A DNA stretch of 64,000 nt from an uncultured bacterium. GTDB taxonomy: Bacteria > DRYD01. Where the stretch lies: positions 5,328-69,327 of the forward strand of contig CAKZQG010000028.1 of NCBI GenBank assembly GCA_937139605.1. The letters are read 5' to 3'. Of this stretch, positions 1-8,475 are shown piece by piece; the stretch's first letter is position 1, and each line of letters starts with the position of its first letter. Made by a program: the position numbers and the translations under genes. The notes below the pieces were generated by a model, which did no database searches, was not told the origin of the DNA, and saw only the letters and a program-made list of their open reading frames with translations.

Positions 1-1089
1 AAATCTTACAAAGCTATTAAATCAAATTTATATAAAAATCTCCCTGTTAGTCCAAATTTAACTTATAATAGTATAAATTTAATTGGTTCTAAGTTATATT
101 TTATTGGGATAAAGCGAGAAAATTTAGATAATTTTTTACAATACCTTAATAAATTAAAAGTAAGTATAAAATATATTTTACCTCATAGTTTTGCAATAAA
201 AGAAGTATATAATTTTGATAAACCTAATTATATAGTTTTAAATTTAAGTCGGTATTATTTATCTATTTCTTCTTTTGAAAAGACAGGTTATTTCTTTTTT
301 AGTATCCTACCTTATAATATAGATAGTTTCAAGATAGATGTTAATGATTTACAAGCTAGTAAGATAGTAAATGAAATATATAGAATTATTTCTTCTTTTC
401 AAGCTCAAACGAAATTAAACATAGAAGGTATATACCTATTTTCTAATGCTGATTATCAAGAGCTTACTTTGTTAGATTTATTGAAAAGAAGTTTAGGGAA
501 TTTATCTTTTGTTTTAAAACAAGATAATCATTATCCTTTATATGAAAAGATACTAAATTATAAAAATTTTTCTATTAATCTAAATAAAGATGAATTGGAA
601 GAAAAAGTTAATATAGAAGAAAATAAAGAAATTTTTAATAAATTCTTAGTAGCTTATGTGGTATTATTAATTTTATTATCGTTTATTATTTATGCAGGAG
701 TTAATAAAAGGTATAATGCAGAAAAAATTATTTTAGCTAATTTAAATAGCACTTATAATTCACTAAAAACGAATATTTTATCAAATAGTACTAAAAATGA
801 TAGCTATAAAGAAAAAGCTTTTTTAATTATTTACAAAATAAATAATATTGATAAAAATGTATTAAAAGAGATTTATTTTAATTCTATTTCTTATAATAAT
901 GGTGTGTTTTTTTTAAAGTTTGTGTGTTTTAATTATGATCAAGCTTTAGCTTTTCAGAATTCTTTAAAAGCAAGTTTAAAAGATGTTGCTATAATTTCAA
1001 ATATTCAAAGCAATAAACGGATAATAACAATTGATAATGAAAATCAAACAGAAATAATTGATAATACTATTGAAATAAAAGTAAAATAA
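1..1089 (+). CDS. PilM/PilN or GspL-like pilus/secretion platform protein, 5' end outside the window
   Basis: The reading frame is open from base 1 with no stop codon until 1087-1089, so this is the C-terminal 362 residues of a longer protein and no start should be placed inside. A single membrane segment (around bases 645-705, hydrophobic run LVAYVVLLILLSFIIY) separates a cytoplasmic part, which resembles the actin-like PilM/GspL fold only weakly, from a small periplasmic domain. The downstream gene starts 17 bp later and has PilO-like architecture, which is the main support for a role in the inner-membrane platform of type IV pili or type II secretion. An extension ATPase of that machine (PilB/GspE type) lies near 54 kb. 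The family call rests on architecture and context, not on a clear motif. Confidence 0.55.
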   Translation, partial: KSYKAIKSNLYKNLPVSPNLTYNSINLIGSKLYFIGIKRENLDNFLQYLNKLKVSIKYILPHSFAIKEVYNFDKPNYIVLNLSRYYLSISSFEKTGYFFFSILPYNIDSFKIDVNDLQASKIVNEIYRIISSFQAQTKLNIEGIYLFSNADYQELTLLDLLKRSLGNLSFVLKQDNHYPLYEKILNYKNFSINLNKDELEEKVNIEENKEIFNKFLVAYVVLLILLSFIIYAGVNKRYNAEKIILANLNSTYNSLKTNILSNSTKNDSYKEKAFLIIYKINNIDKNVLKEIYFNSISYNNGVFFLKFVCFNYDQALAFQNSLKASLKDVAIISNIQSNKRIITIDNENQTEIIDNTIEIKVK

Positions 1090-1105
1090 TAAGGTAAATA
1101 AAATT

Positions 1106-1948
1106 ATGAAAAGAAGAGAATTATTTTTAATTATAATTATCTTAATACTTTTAGCTTTTAGTTGGTTTTACTTTATTTATAATATTAAAAGAAAGCAATT
1201 GATATCTATACAAAAAGAAAAAATAAAAATACAAGAAGAAATAAGGATTTTAAGTAATAATAAAATTGAATTACCTAAGGAAATTAATAATTCAAATTAT
1301 GAGAAATTATTAACTTTTATAAGAAGATATAATTTAGCTGAAATAAATCAAGTAAAAAATTTAGATAACAATATAACTATTAATTTAGTATTATCAAATG
1401 AAGAAAATTTATTAAATATTTTAGATTATATTTATAAAAACCAAGATTTTTTAAAAATAAATGCTTTAGATATAACACTTAATGAAGAACAAAATAATTT
1501 ATTGGTTAGTTTAGTTTTATCCAATTTATATTTACCTCCCAGTGTTGAAAATGTAAATAATTATTCTTTTAATCTGAAATTTTTTAATGAGAAGTATTAT
1601 TTAAATAAAATTAAAGAGCAATTAGAATTAGAAAAACAAATAAAAGAACAAGAGAAACAAAAAGAATTAGAATTAATTACTAAAAGAAATATTTATAATC
1701 AAAGTTTTGAAAGTAATATTAATAACAATGATATTCCTACTTTAAATATGACTTATAAGGGAACTATTTTTATAAATAATGAAAAATACGGCGTTTTAGC
1801 TATGGATGAAAAAGAATATTTCTTAAAAGAAAATCAAACTATAATAATCAACCAAAATAAAATTAAAATATTAAATATTCAAAAGCAAAGTATAAAAATA
1901 CTTTTAAATGATTCTAATATATTGGAACTAAAATTAAATATATTATAA
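1106..1948 (+). CDS. PilO/GspM-like protein with a C-terminal PilP-like domain
   Basis: 280 residues: an N-terminal membrane anchor (residues about 6-26), a coiled-coil stretch rich in Lys, Glu and Ile, a ferredoxin-like middle region, a second charged helix (about 170-195) and a small C-terminal beta domain beginning near residue 215 (YKGTIFINNEKYGVLAMDEK). The order anchor, coiled coil, alpha/beta domain is that of PilO, and the last 65 residues look like the beta-sandwich of PilP, which suggests a PilO-PilP fusion. An AAGGTAA ribosome site lies 9 bp before the ATG. It is probably co-transcribed with the preceding PilM/N-like gene. The sequence is too diverged to be certain of the family. 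Confidence 0.5.
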   Translation: MKRRELFLIIIILILLAFSWFYFIYNIKRKQLISIQKEKIKIQEEIRILSNNKIELPKEINNSNYEKLLTFIRRYNLAEINQVKNLDNNITINLVLSNEENLLNILDYIYKNQDFLKINALDITLNEEQNNLLVSLVLSNLYLPPSVENVNNYSFNLKFFNEKYYLNKIKEQLELEKQIKEQEKQKELELITKRNIYNQSFESNINNNDIPTLNMTYKGTIFINNEKYGVLAMDEKEYFLKENQTIIINQNKIKILNIQKQSIKILLNDSNILELKLNIL

Positions 1949-2060
1949 AATTTATAAATAAAAAGGGTTAAAGTAGAAAATGTAAAAATATAAAAATATA
2001 AAGTTAGTTATTACATAAAAAATAATAAAATTATTAAAATAATTTAAGGAGTTGATTAAG

Positions 2061-2414
2061 ATGATAACTTTAAAAGTAAAGGATAGAAAAAGAATATTAA
2101 AGGAAGTTTATAAATCTTATTTACCGGGAACTAAAGAGATAAATTTTAAAGTAGGTGATACTGTTAAGGTTTATCAAAAAATAAAAGAAGGAGATAAATC
2201 AAGAACCCAAGTTTTCGAAGGGATTGTTATAGAAATTCACGGACCAAAAGATGATAGGTATTTTACTGTTAGAAAAGTAGTCCAAGGGGTTGGAGTAGAA
2301 AAAACTTATAAAATCAATAGTCCTTTAGTTGAAAAAGTTGAATTTGTTAAAAAGCCTCTTAGAAAGCCTCGAAGAAAAAAATTATTCTACATCAGAGAAA
2401 AAAATTACGTTTAA
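2061..2414 (+). CDS. rplS: Ribosomal protein bL19
   Basis: 117-residue protein of the large ribosomal subunit, at the 30S-50S interface. It has the L19 core: FKVGDTVKVYQKIKEG, the segment RTQVFEGIVIEIHG, then YFTVRKVVQGVGVEKTYKINSP, and the basic tail ending KLFYIREK. An in-frame TTG at 2052 is too close to the AAGGAG at 2046-2051 to be used, whereas ATG 2061 is 9 bp from it, so I start there. The N-terminus lacks part of the usual leading helix. The usual neighbours rimM and trmD are not adjacent. Confidence 0.96.
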   Translation: MITLKVKDRKRILKEVYKSYLPGTKEINFKVGDTVKVYQKIKEGDKSRTQVFEGIVIEIHGPKDDRYFTVRKVVQGVGVEKTYKINSPLVEKVEFVKKPLRKPRRKKLFYIREKNYV

Positions 2415-2539
2415 TTCTATTTTTATTATTTTAAATTAAAACTTAATTAAATTAAAGAGTGCATTCAATTTTAATTTATCTATTATTATAAAAATAGTAA
2501 AATAACAATAATAAAAAACAATAAAGAAGGAGTTTAATA

Positions 2540-3460
2540 ATGTATAAAAAAGAATTAAAGAATAATGAATTAAAAAATAAGATAATATTATTAAAAGTTT
2601 TTATAATTACAAGTATAATTATTACTTTATTTTTTTCTTCATGTAATCAAAATAATGATAATAAAATAGTAGCAAAAGTTAATAACGAAAATATTACTCA
2701 AAATCAATTAAATGAAGAATTAAATAAGCAATATGGTTATGAAACTTTACAAAATTTAATAAACCAGGTATTAGTTTTACAAGAAGCTAAGAAAAAAAAT
2801 ATAACTGTAAGTGAAAAAGATATTCAAGAAGAAATATATAAAGTAGCTTTAAATATGGGGGGTATTGAGAAATTAAAAGATCAATTAAAGGCAAGAAATG
2901 TTAGTTTTGATGATTATAAAGAAAAAGTTAAATTAGATTTACTATTAAGAAAATTGGTTATTTCTGAATTAACGGAAGATGAATTAAAAGTGTTTTATGA
3001 TAATATAAAGAGCTCATTACCTATGGTAGAAGTTTCTTTTATAATGGTTCCGGATAAAGAGTTAGCTAATTCCATATTAGATAATTTGAAAAAAGGGGCT
3101 TCATTTGAAAAATTGTCAGAAACTTATTCTCAAGATCCATTAACTAAAGATACAAAAGGATATGCAGGTTTTCTTTTAAAAAATGATATTTCTAACGCAT
3201 CACCTACTTTTAAAGCTTTAGATGAAGCAATATTTAAAGCTCCCAAAAAAGGAGAAATTATTGGACCTATTGAAGTAAATTATAAAGGCCAAAAGTTATA
3301 TTACATTGTTAAATATATAAACGTATTACAATCCTATCAAGATGTTAAACCTAAATTACAAGAAATATTAGCTCAACAAAAATCTAATGAATATATTCAA
3401 AAATTACGAAAAAATGCTAACATTGAGATACTTTACAATAAAGATAATAAAAATAAATAA
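2540..3460 (+). CDS. SurA/PrsA-type peptidyl-prolyl isomerase lipoprotein
   Basis: 306 residues. A basic N-terminus and hydrophobic stretch end at a lipobox-like FFSSC (Cys near residue 35), so the mature protein should be lipid-anchored in the periplasm. Residues about 45-150 form the SurA N-terminal chaperone helices (VAKVNNENITQNQLNEELNK) and about 160-270 form a parvulin domain (VSFIMVPDKELANSILDNL, then a GxSFExLSxxYSxDP-like segment and FKAPKKGEIIGPIE). Its likely role is folding or delivery of outer-membrane proteins, fitting the LptD and TonB receptor genes in the same genome. A strong AAGAAGGAG site precedes the ATG. Confidence 0.85.
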   Translation: MYKKELKNNELKNKIILLKVFIITSIIITLFFSSCNQNNDNKIVAKVNNENITQNQLNEELNKQYGYETLQNLINQVLVLQEAKKKNITVSEKDIQEEIYKVALNMGGIEKLKDQLKARNVSFDDYKEKVKLDLLLRKLVISELTEDELKVFYDNIKSSLPMVEVSFIMVPDKELANSILDNLKKGASFEKLSETYSQDPLTKDTKGYAGFLLKNDISNASPTFKALDEAIFKAPKKGEIIGPIEVNYKGQKLYYIVKYINVLQSYQDVKPKLQEILAQQKSNEYIQKLRKNANIEILYNKDNKNK

Positions 3461-3481
3461 AAATAAGAAATTATAATCTTT

Positions 3482-4384
3482 ATGATAAAAAATAAAAACA
3501 AAAATAAAAAAGTAATTTTTAAATTATTGGTTTTTGTTTTTTTTATATTAATTTATTTTATAAAAAATGTAGTGTATTCTAATCAAGTTAATGAAGAAAA
3601 TCAAGAAGATTATAATGATAATAAACTAAAAGCTGTTCTTATTATAAATACTGTGCCTTCCAATTGTTCAGTGTATGTTGATAATGTTTTTATAGGTAAT
3701 ACTCCATTAAGAGCTGAGATTTCTCCTGGACAACATTTAATAAGAGTTTCATATGACGATAATTATGTATCTGAATTTATTAAGTTAATAGCTTTTGCTA
3801 AACACACTTATAAATATGATATTCAATTAAAATATACTTCTCTTGGAGCTTATAAAAAAGCTAAAAATTATTTAGAACAAGAAAATTACCTATACTCTAG
3901 AGAATATTTCTTATTATCTACTAAAAGTTATGGAAAACTTATACCTGAAGCTTATTTTTATGCAGGATATATAAGTTTTATTTTAAAGGAATTTGATAAG
4001 GCGGAAAAATATTTATTACAATATATCAGTTATAATAGTAGCAGTTTATCTAGTTGGTTTATGTTAGGAGAAAGTAGAAATACTTTAAATAAGATTTCTT
4101 TAGCAATTGCATCTTATAAAGAAGCCCTAAAAATTATATATCCTAAAACTAATAATATTTTTAATTCGACTTATGCTACTTACGAAGAACAACAAAAATT
4201 AGAAAAAGAGATTATTAAAAAGCCTACTTTAGATAATTACATAAAATTAGCAAGAATTTATGAGTTAAAAGGTGATTTAAAAAGTGCTTTATATTATTAC
4301 AGAAAAGCTGTTATGCTTTTTAATATCGATATATCAGATCCATATATGAAAAAAAATGATATAATAGAAGATGAAGAAAAATAA
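3482..4384 (+). CDS. Exported PEGA-domain and TPR protein
   Basis: 300 residues. An N-terminal hydrophobic segment (about 13-35) acts as signal or anchor. Residues about 55-105 are a PEGA domain (LIINTVPSNCSVYVDNVFIG, then NTPLRAEISPGQHLIRV), a beta-domain common in surface-layer and envelope proteins. The rest is TPR helices (AYFYAGYISFILKEFDKAEK; SWFMLGESRNTLNKISLAI; LARIYELKGDLKSALYYYRK). It lies 21 bp after the foldase gene and has no clear ribosome-binding site, so translation may depend on the upstream gene. A periplasmic scaffold role is inferred; no specific function can be read from it. Confidence 0.75.
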   Translation: MIKNKNKNKKVIFKLLVFVFFILIYFIKNVVYSNQVNEENQEDYNDNKLKAVLIINTVPSNCSVYVDNVFIGNTPLRAEISPGQHLIRVSYDDNYVSEFIKLIAFAKHTYKYDIQLKYTSLGAYKKAKNYLEQENYLYSREYFLLSTKSYGKLIPEAYFYAGYISFILKEFDKAEKYLLQYISYNSSSLSSWFMLGESRNTLNKISLAIASYKEALKIIYPKTNNIFNSTYATYEEQQKLEKEIIKKPTLDNYIKLARIYELKGDLKSALYYYRKAVMLFNIDISDPYMKKNDIIEDEEK

Positions 4385-4429
4385 TATTAATTATAATATA
4401 AAATAAAAATTTAACGGAGGTATTTTATT

Positions 4430-5242
4430 ATGACAGGTATTTTATCGATATTATTTTTTCTGATAATTATCTTTTTTGCTTTTATATTACCTTTAATAAC
4501 GAGTATTATAAAAATAGTTAATCAATATGAGAGGGGAATTATTTTAAGATTAGGTAGGTTTAATAGGGTAGTGGAACCAGGGCTTGTTATTTTAATACCA
4601 ATAATAGATAGAATTGTATTAATAGATATAAGAGAAGTACCATTAAATTTACCTTCTCAGGAGGTTATAACTGCTGATAATATAACTATAAAGGTTAGTG
4701 CAGTAGTTTATTTTCAAGTAATTAAACCTGAAGATGCTTTTTTAAAAATCCAGGATTATGTTAGCGCTACTTTTCAATTAGCACAAACTACTTTAAGGAA
4801 CGTTGTTGGACAATCTGAATTAGATGAAATATTACAACATAGAGAAAAAATAAATTTAAAAATAAGGGAAATAGTTGATGAAACTACTCAAAAATGGGGA
4901 ATTAAAATAACTTTAGTTGAAATAAAAGATATAGAATTACCAGAAGCAATGCAAAGAGCTATGGCAAAGCAAGCAGAAGCTGAAAGGGAAAGAAGAGCTA
5001 AAATTATACACGCTGAAGGTGAATATCAAGCAGCTCAAAAATTAACAGAAGCTGCTACTTTAATGGCTACTCAACCTGTAACTATCCAATTAAGATTATT
5101 ACAAGTATTAACTGAAATATCTCAAAATAAAGGTTCTATTATAGTTTTACCTATTCCAACTTCCTTAGTTGAAATTATATCTAAAATTGATAAAATCGAT
5201 AAAATTGAAAATATAACAAAAAATCTAAAAAATAATGAGTAA
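4430..5242 (+). CDS. Slipin / stomatin-like SPFH membrane protein
   Basis: 270 residues. One N-terminal membrane segment is followed by a band-7/SPFH domain (NQYERGIILRLGRFNRVVEP, then GLVILIPIIDRIVLIDIRE) and the helical region AMAKQAEAERERRAKIIHAE typical of prokaryotic slipins. Proteins of this family form oligomeric membrane microdomain scaffolds and are often paired with an NfeD protein, which is not seen here. A good GGAGG site lies about 10 bp before the ATG. The length is normal for the family. Confidence 0.9.
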   Translation: MTGILSILFFLIIIFFAFILPLITSIIKIVNQYERGIILRLGRFNRVVEPGLVILIPIIDRIVLIDIREVPLNLPSQEVITADNITIKVSAVVYFQVIKPEDAFLKIQDYVSATFQLAQTTLRNVVGQSELDEILQHREKINLKIREIVDETTQKWGIKITLVEIKDIELPEAMQRAMAKQAEAERERRAKIIHAEGEYQAAQKLTEAATLMATQPVTIQLRLLQVLTEISQNKGSIIVLPIPTSLVEIISKIDKIDKIENITKNLKNNE

Positions 5243-5296
5243 TATTATATTAAAATTATATAAATTAAAATAAAAAATAAGAGAGGTAAAATAATT

Positions 5297-7210
5297 ATGA
5301 AAGAGTTTTATTATCCTTATTTAAATAAATATTTACAATTTTATCAATTTAGTATAGAAAATTCAGAAGATTTTTGGTCTATACAAGCTAATATTTTACC
5401 TTGGTTTAAAAAATGGGATAAAGTTTTAGAAAGTAATGGTAATTTTCATAAATGGTTCATTGGAGGATTATTAAATGCTTCCTATGTTTGTTTAGATCAA
5501 CATGTTATTAATAATTTCAATAAAGATAAAATAGCTTATTATTATGAAAATGAATTAGGAGAAACAAAAAGTGTTAGTTATTATCAATTATATTTAATGG
5601 TCAATAATTTAGCAACGAGATTAAAAGATTTAGGGGTTAATAAAGGGGATGTTATTTTAATTTATATGCCGTTAAATATAGAAGCAATAGTTTCGATGTT
5701 AGCTGTAGCTAGGTTGGGTGCTATACATAATGTAGTCTTTTCAGGATTCTCTAAAAACTCCATATTAGACAGAATTATTGATAGTAAAGCTAAATATATT
5801 ATTACTACTACTCATACTTATAGAAAAGGAAAAATAATTGATCTTAAAAGCAATATTGACTTTATTATTAATGAATATAAAGATATAAAAAATGTTATAC
5901 TTTTTGATAGAAAAAAAGATTATAAAATAGATAATTTAGATCCTAAGTATATAGTTATAGATAATTTGGATGGATATAATTATATAGATCCAGTTATTGT
6001 AGAATCTAATGAACCATTATTTGTTTTATATACTTCTGGTACAACTGGTAAGCCTAAGGGGATAGTTCATTCTACTGGGGGGTATTTAGTTTATGTAGCT
6101 AATACTTTAAAATGGGGATTTAATTTGGGGTATGATAGTATTTGGTGGTGTACAGCTGATATAGGTTGGATTACGGGGCATTCCTATGTAGTTTATGCAC
6201 CACTTACTTTAGGAGTTAGTAGTTTTATTTATGAAGGTGCTCCGGATTATCCTGATCCTTCTAAATGGTGGGCATTAATAGAAAAATATAAAATTACAGA
6301 GTTTTATACATCTCCTACTGCATTAAGAATGTTTATGAGATACCCTTTAGAATATATTAAAAAACACAATTTAAGTAGCTTGAGGGTATTAGGTAGTGTA
6401 GGGGAGCCAATAAATCCTGAGGTTTGGGTTTGGTATTTTGAGAACATTGGAAATAGTGTATGTCCTATAATAGATACTTGGTGGCAAACAGAAACTGGAG
6501 GTTTTATGATTGCTCCGTTTATGGGGATAATTCCATTAAAGCCTGGGTTTGCTTCCTTACCTTTTCCTGGGGTAGTAGTAGATGTAGTTGATGAAAACGG
6601 TAGTAGTTTAAATGCAAACGAAAAGGGATTTTTAGTAATAAAGAAACCTTGGCCAGGATTAATGAAAACTATTCTAAATGATGAAGAAAAATATAATCAA
6701 ATTTATTGGTCTAAATTTAAAGGCTGGTATTGCCCTGGAGATTATGCTATTAAAGATGAAAATGGATATATTCAATTATTAGGTAGAGCAGATGAAGTTA
6801 TAAAAATAGCAGGACATAGAATCGGAACTTTTGAAGTAGAAAGTGCTATTTTAGAGAATCATAAAGTAGCAGAAGCTGCAGTAGTTGGAGTACCTGATGA
6901 AATCAAGGGAGAAGTTATTAATGCATTTGTTGTTCTTAAACAGGAATTTAATCATTTAAAAGACAATGTAAATATACATAATGAGATAAAACAAACAGTT
7001 AGAGATGTAATGGGGCCTGTTGTTATTATTGATAAAATATTTATAGTTGATAAATTACCTAAAACTAGAAGTGGAAAAATTATGAGAAGATTATTAAAAG
7101 CAGTATTATTAGGTAAAGAATTAGGAGATACTACTACTTTAGAAGATGAAGCTTCTATTGAGGAAGTTAAACATGCTTATCAAGAGCTAAAGCAAAGCCT
7201 CAATAAATAA
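5297..7210 (+). CDS. acsA: Acetyl-CoA synthetase (AMP-forming)
   Basis: 637 residues, the full length of bacterial Acs. The enzyme activates acetate to acetyl-AMP and then acetyl-CoA in the cytoplasm. Visible are the N-terminal ACAS region with WFxxGxLNxxYxCLDxH, the P-loop-like LYTSGTTGKPKGIVHSTGG, the DTWWQTETGG acetyl-pocket motif, the GRADEVIKIAGHRIGTFEVE hinge and the C-terminal LPKTRSGKIMRR carrying the catalytic, acetylatable lysine. It follows the slipin gene by 54 bp behind a GAGAGG site. No protein acetyltransferase of the AcuA/Pat type is linked to it. Confidence 0.96.
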   Translation: MKEFYYPYLNKYLQFYQFSIENSEDFWSIQANILPWFKKWDKVLESNGNFHKWFIGGLLNASYVCLDQHVINNFNKDKIAYYYENELGETKSVSYYQLYLMVNNLATRLKDLGVNKGDVILIYMPLNIEAIVSMLAVARLGAIHNVVFSGFSKNSILDRIIDSKAKYIITTTHTYRKGKIIDLKSNIDFIINEYKDIKNVILFDRKKDYKIDNLDPKYIVIDNLDGYNYIDPVIVESNEPLFVLYTSGTTGKPKGIVHSTGGYLVYVANTLKWGFNLGYDSIWWCTADIGWITGHSYVVYAPLTLGVSSFIYEGAPDYPDPSKWWALIEKYKITEFYTSPTALRMFMRYPLEYIKKHNLSSLRVLGSVGEPINPEVWVWYFENIGNSVCPIIDTWWQTETGGFMIAPFMGIIPLKPGFASLPFPGVVVDVVDENGSSLNANEKGFLVIKKPWPGLMKTILNDEEKYNQIYWSKFKGWYCPGDYAIKDENGYIQLLGRADEVIKIAGHRIGTFEVESAILENHKVAEAAVVGVPDEIKGEVINAFVVLKQEFNHLKDNVNIHNEIKQTVRDVMGPVVIIDKIFIVDKLPKTRSGKIMRRLLKAVLLGKELGDTTTLEDEASIEEVKHAYQELKQSLNK

Positions 7211-7301
7211 TTAAATTAAATTAAATTAAATTAATTTTTAAATTAAACTTAAAAATTAAACTTACAAAATAAAATTTTACCGTTTTTTTAGGAGGTTAAG
7301 A

Positions 7302-7823
7302 GTGTATATATTTGAAGGGAATTTATTAAAATTGAAAAAAGAAGACGGTTATGAACTAGTAGAGCATCCAGGAGCATGTGCTATTATTATACATTTTAAA
7401 GATAAAAATGATGAAAATGATGAAAAAATCTGTTTGGTAAAGCAATTTAGGAAAGCTGTAAAAAAATTCTTATGGGAAATCCCTGCAGGTAAAATTGATA
7501 AAGAGGATACTAATTTAATTGAAACTATAAAACGGGAAGCATTTGAAGAAACTGGAATAACTATTGATGAAAAAAATATAAAATACTTAGGATATATTTA
7601 CACTACTCCTGCTTTTTCTAATGAAGTTATCCATATTTTCTATTATTTTTTAGAATCTTTAGATAATATTTCTTTAAAACAAATTGATTTTCAAGAAATA
7701 AATGAAATAAAATTCTTCTCTATAAATGAAATAAAAAAAATGATATTAAATCATGAAATAACTGATACTAAAACCTTATCTGCTTTTACTTTTGCTAGTA
7801 TTAATAACTTAATAAAATTATAG
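7302..7823 (+). CDS. Nudix hydrolase, ADP-ribose pyrophosphatase type
   Basis: 173 residues. The start is GTG 7302, positioned 6 bp after GGAGG at 7291-7295. The Nudix helix is clear (WEIPAGKIDKED, then IKREAFEETGI), preceded by VKQFRKAVKKFLWEIPAG as in ADP-ribose pyrophosphatases (NudF/YqkG group), which hydrolyse ADP-ribose to AMP and ribose 5-phosphate. It may help recycle free ADP-ribose, and a DarTG ADP-ribosylation system lies 4 kb away, but that link is only suggestive. The spacing in the first part of the Nudix box is slightly atypical. Confidence 0.85.
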   Translation: MYIFEGNLLKLKKEDGYELVEHPGACAIIIHFKDKNDENDEKICLVKQFRKAVKKFLWEIPAGKIDKEDTNLIETIKREAFEETGITIDEKNIKYLGYIYTTPAFSNEVIHIFYYFLESLDNISLKQIDFQEINEIKFFSINEIKKMILNHEITDTKTLSAFTFASINNLIKL

Positions 7824-7854
7824 AATTTTATAAAATTATATTCTTTTACTAAAA

Positions 7855-8376
7855 GTGGTTTTATCTTTAATAAAAAAGGAAGAAGTAATAATAGGTATAG
7901 ATGCAGGAACTACGCGAGTAGGCTATTCTATTTTAAGTATTTATAAAGGTAAGTCTAAAAATCTTTCTCAAAATTCCAAAATTAAGTTAATTTCTTTTGG
8001 GTTATTAAATATTACTGAAACTGAGCATCACTTAAGATTAAAACAAATTTATAAGGAATTTATTAAACTTTTAAAAAAATATAAGCCTAAAAAAGTTATC
8101 ATAGAAAGGTTATATTTTAATCTAAATGCTAAAACTGCTATGGAAGTTAGCCAAGCTGTTGGGGTTATAACTTTAGCTTGTGTTTTAAATAATGTTTTTG
8201 TAGATTATTTAACTCCAACTCAAGTTAAATCTATAATAACTAGCAATGGAAAAGCTACAAAACAAGATATAGCCCAAAAAATAAAACAGTTCTTTAATAT
8301 CCAAGAAAAACTAATAGATGATATTACCGATGCAATTGCTATTTCCTTGGCTTTTGTTATAAAGGAATATACTTAA
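7855..8376 (+). CDS. ruvC: Holliday junction resolvase RuvC
   Basis: 173 residues, normal RuvC length. The RNase H fold signatures are present: GIDAGTTRVGYSI with the first catalytic Asp, VIIERLYFNLNAKTAMEVSQ with the second acidic residue, and DDITDAIAISLAF with the last two. RuvC resolves four-way junctions with RuvAB, whose genes are not in this window. The best start is GTG 7855, only 31 bp after the Nudix gene and without a good ribosome site, so the start is the uncertain part. It is probably co-transcribed with the Nudix gene. Confidence 0.93.
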   Translation: MVLSLIKKEEVIIGIDAGTTRVGYSILSIYKGKSKNLSQNSKIKLISFGLLNITETEHHLRLKQIYKEFIKLLKKYKPKKVIIERLYFNLNAKTAMEVSQAVGVITLACVLNNVFVDYLTPTQVKSIITSNGKATKQDIAQKIKQFFNIQEKLIDDITDAIAISLAFVIKEYT

Positions 8377-8475
8377 CTTTAAATCATATAAAACTATAAA
8401 AAAAGTTAATTTGACATACTTTGATAAAACTTAAAATTTATAATGAATTAGTATAGTAATGTTTATATAATCTTT

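Noticed and set aside
7205-7240. TAAAT/TTAAA repeats after acsA
   Set aside because: Simple AT repeat common in such a base composition; no hairpin or function suggested.
8411-8444. TTGACA ... TATAAT promoter on the + strand after ruvC
   Set aside because: The boxes are 22 bp apart, too far, and only a minus-strand gene (serpin) follows.
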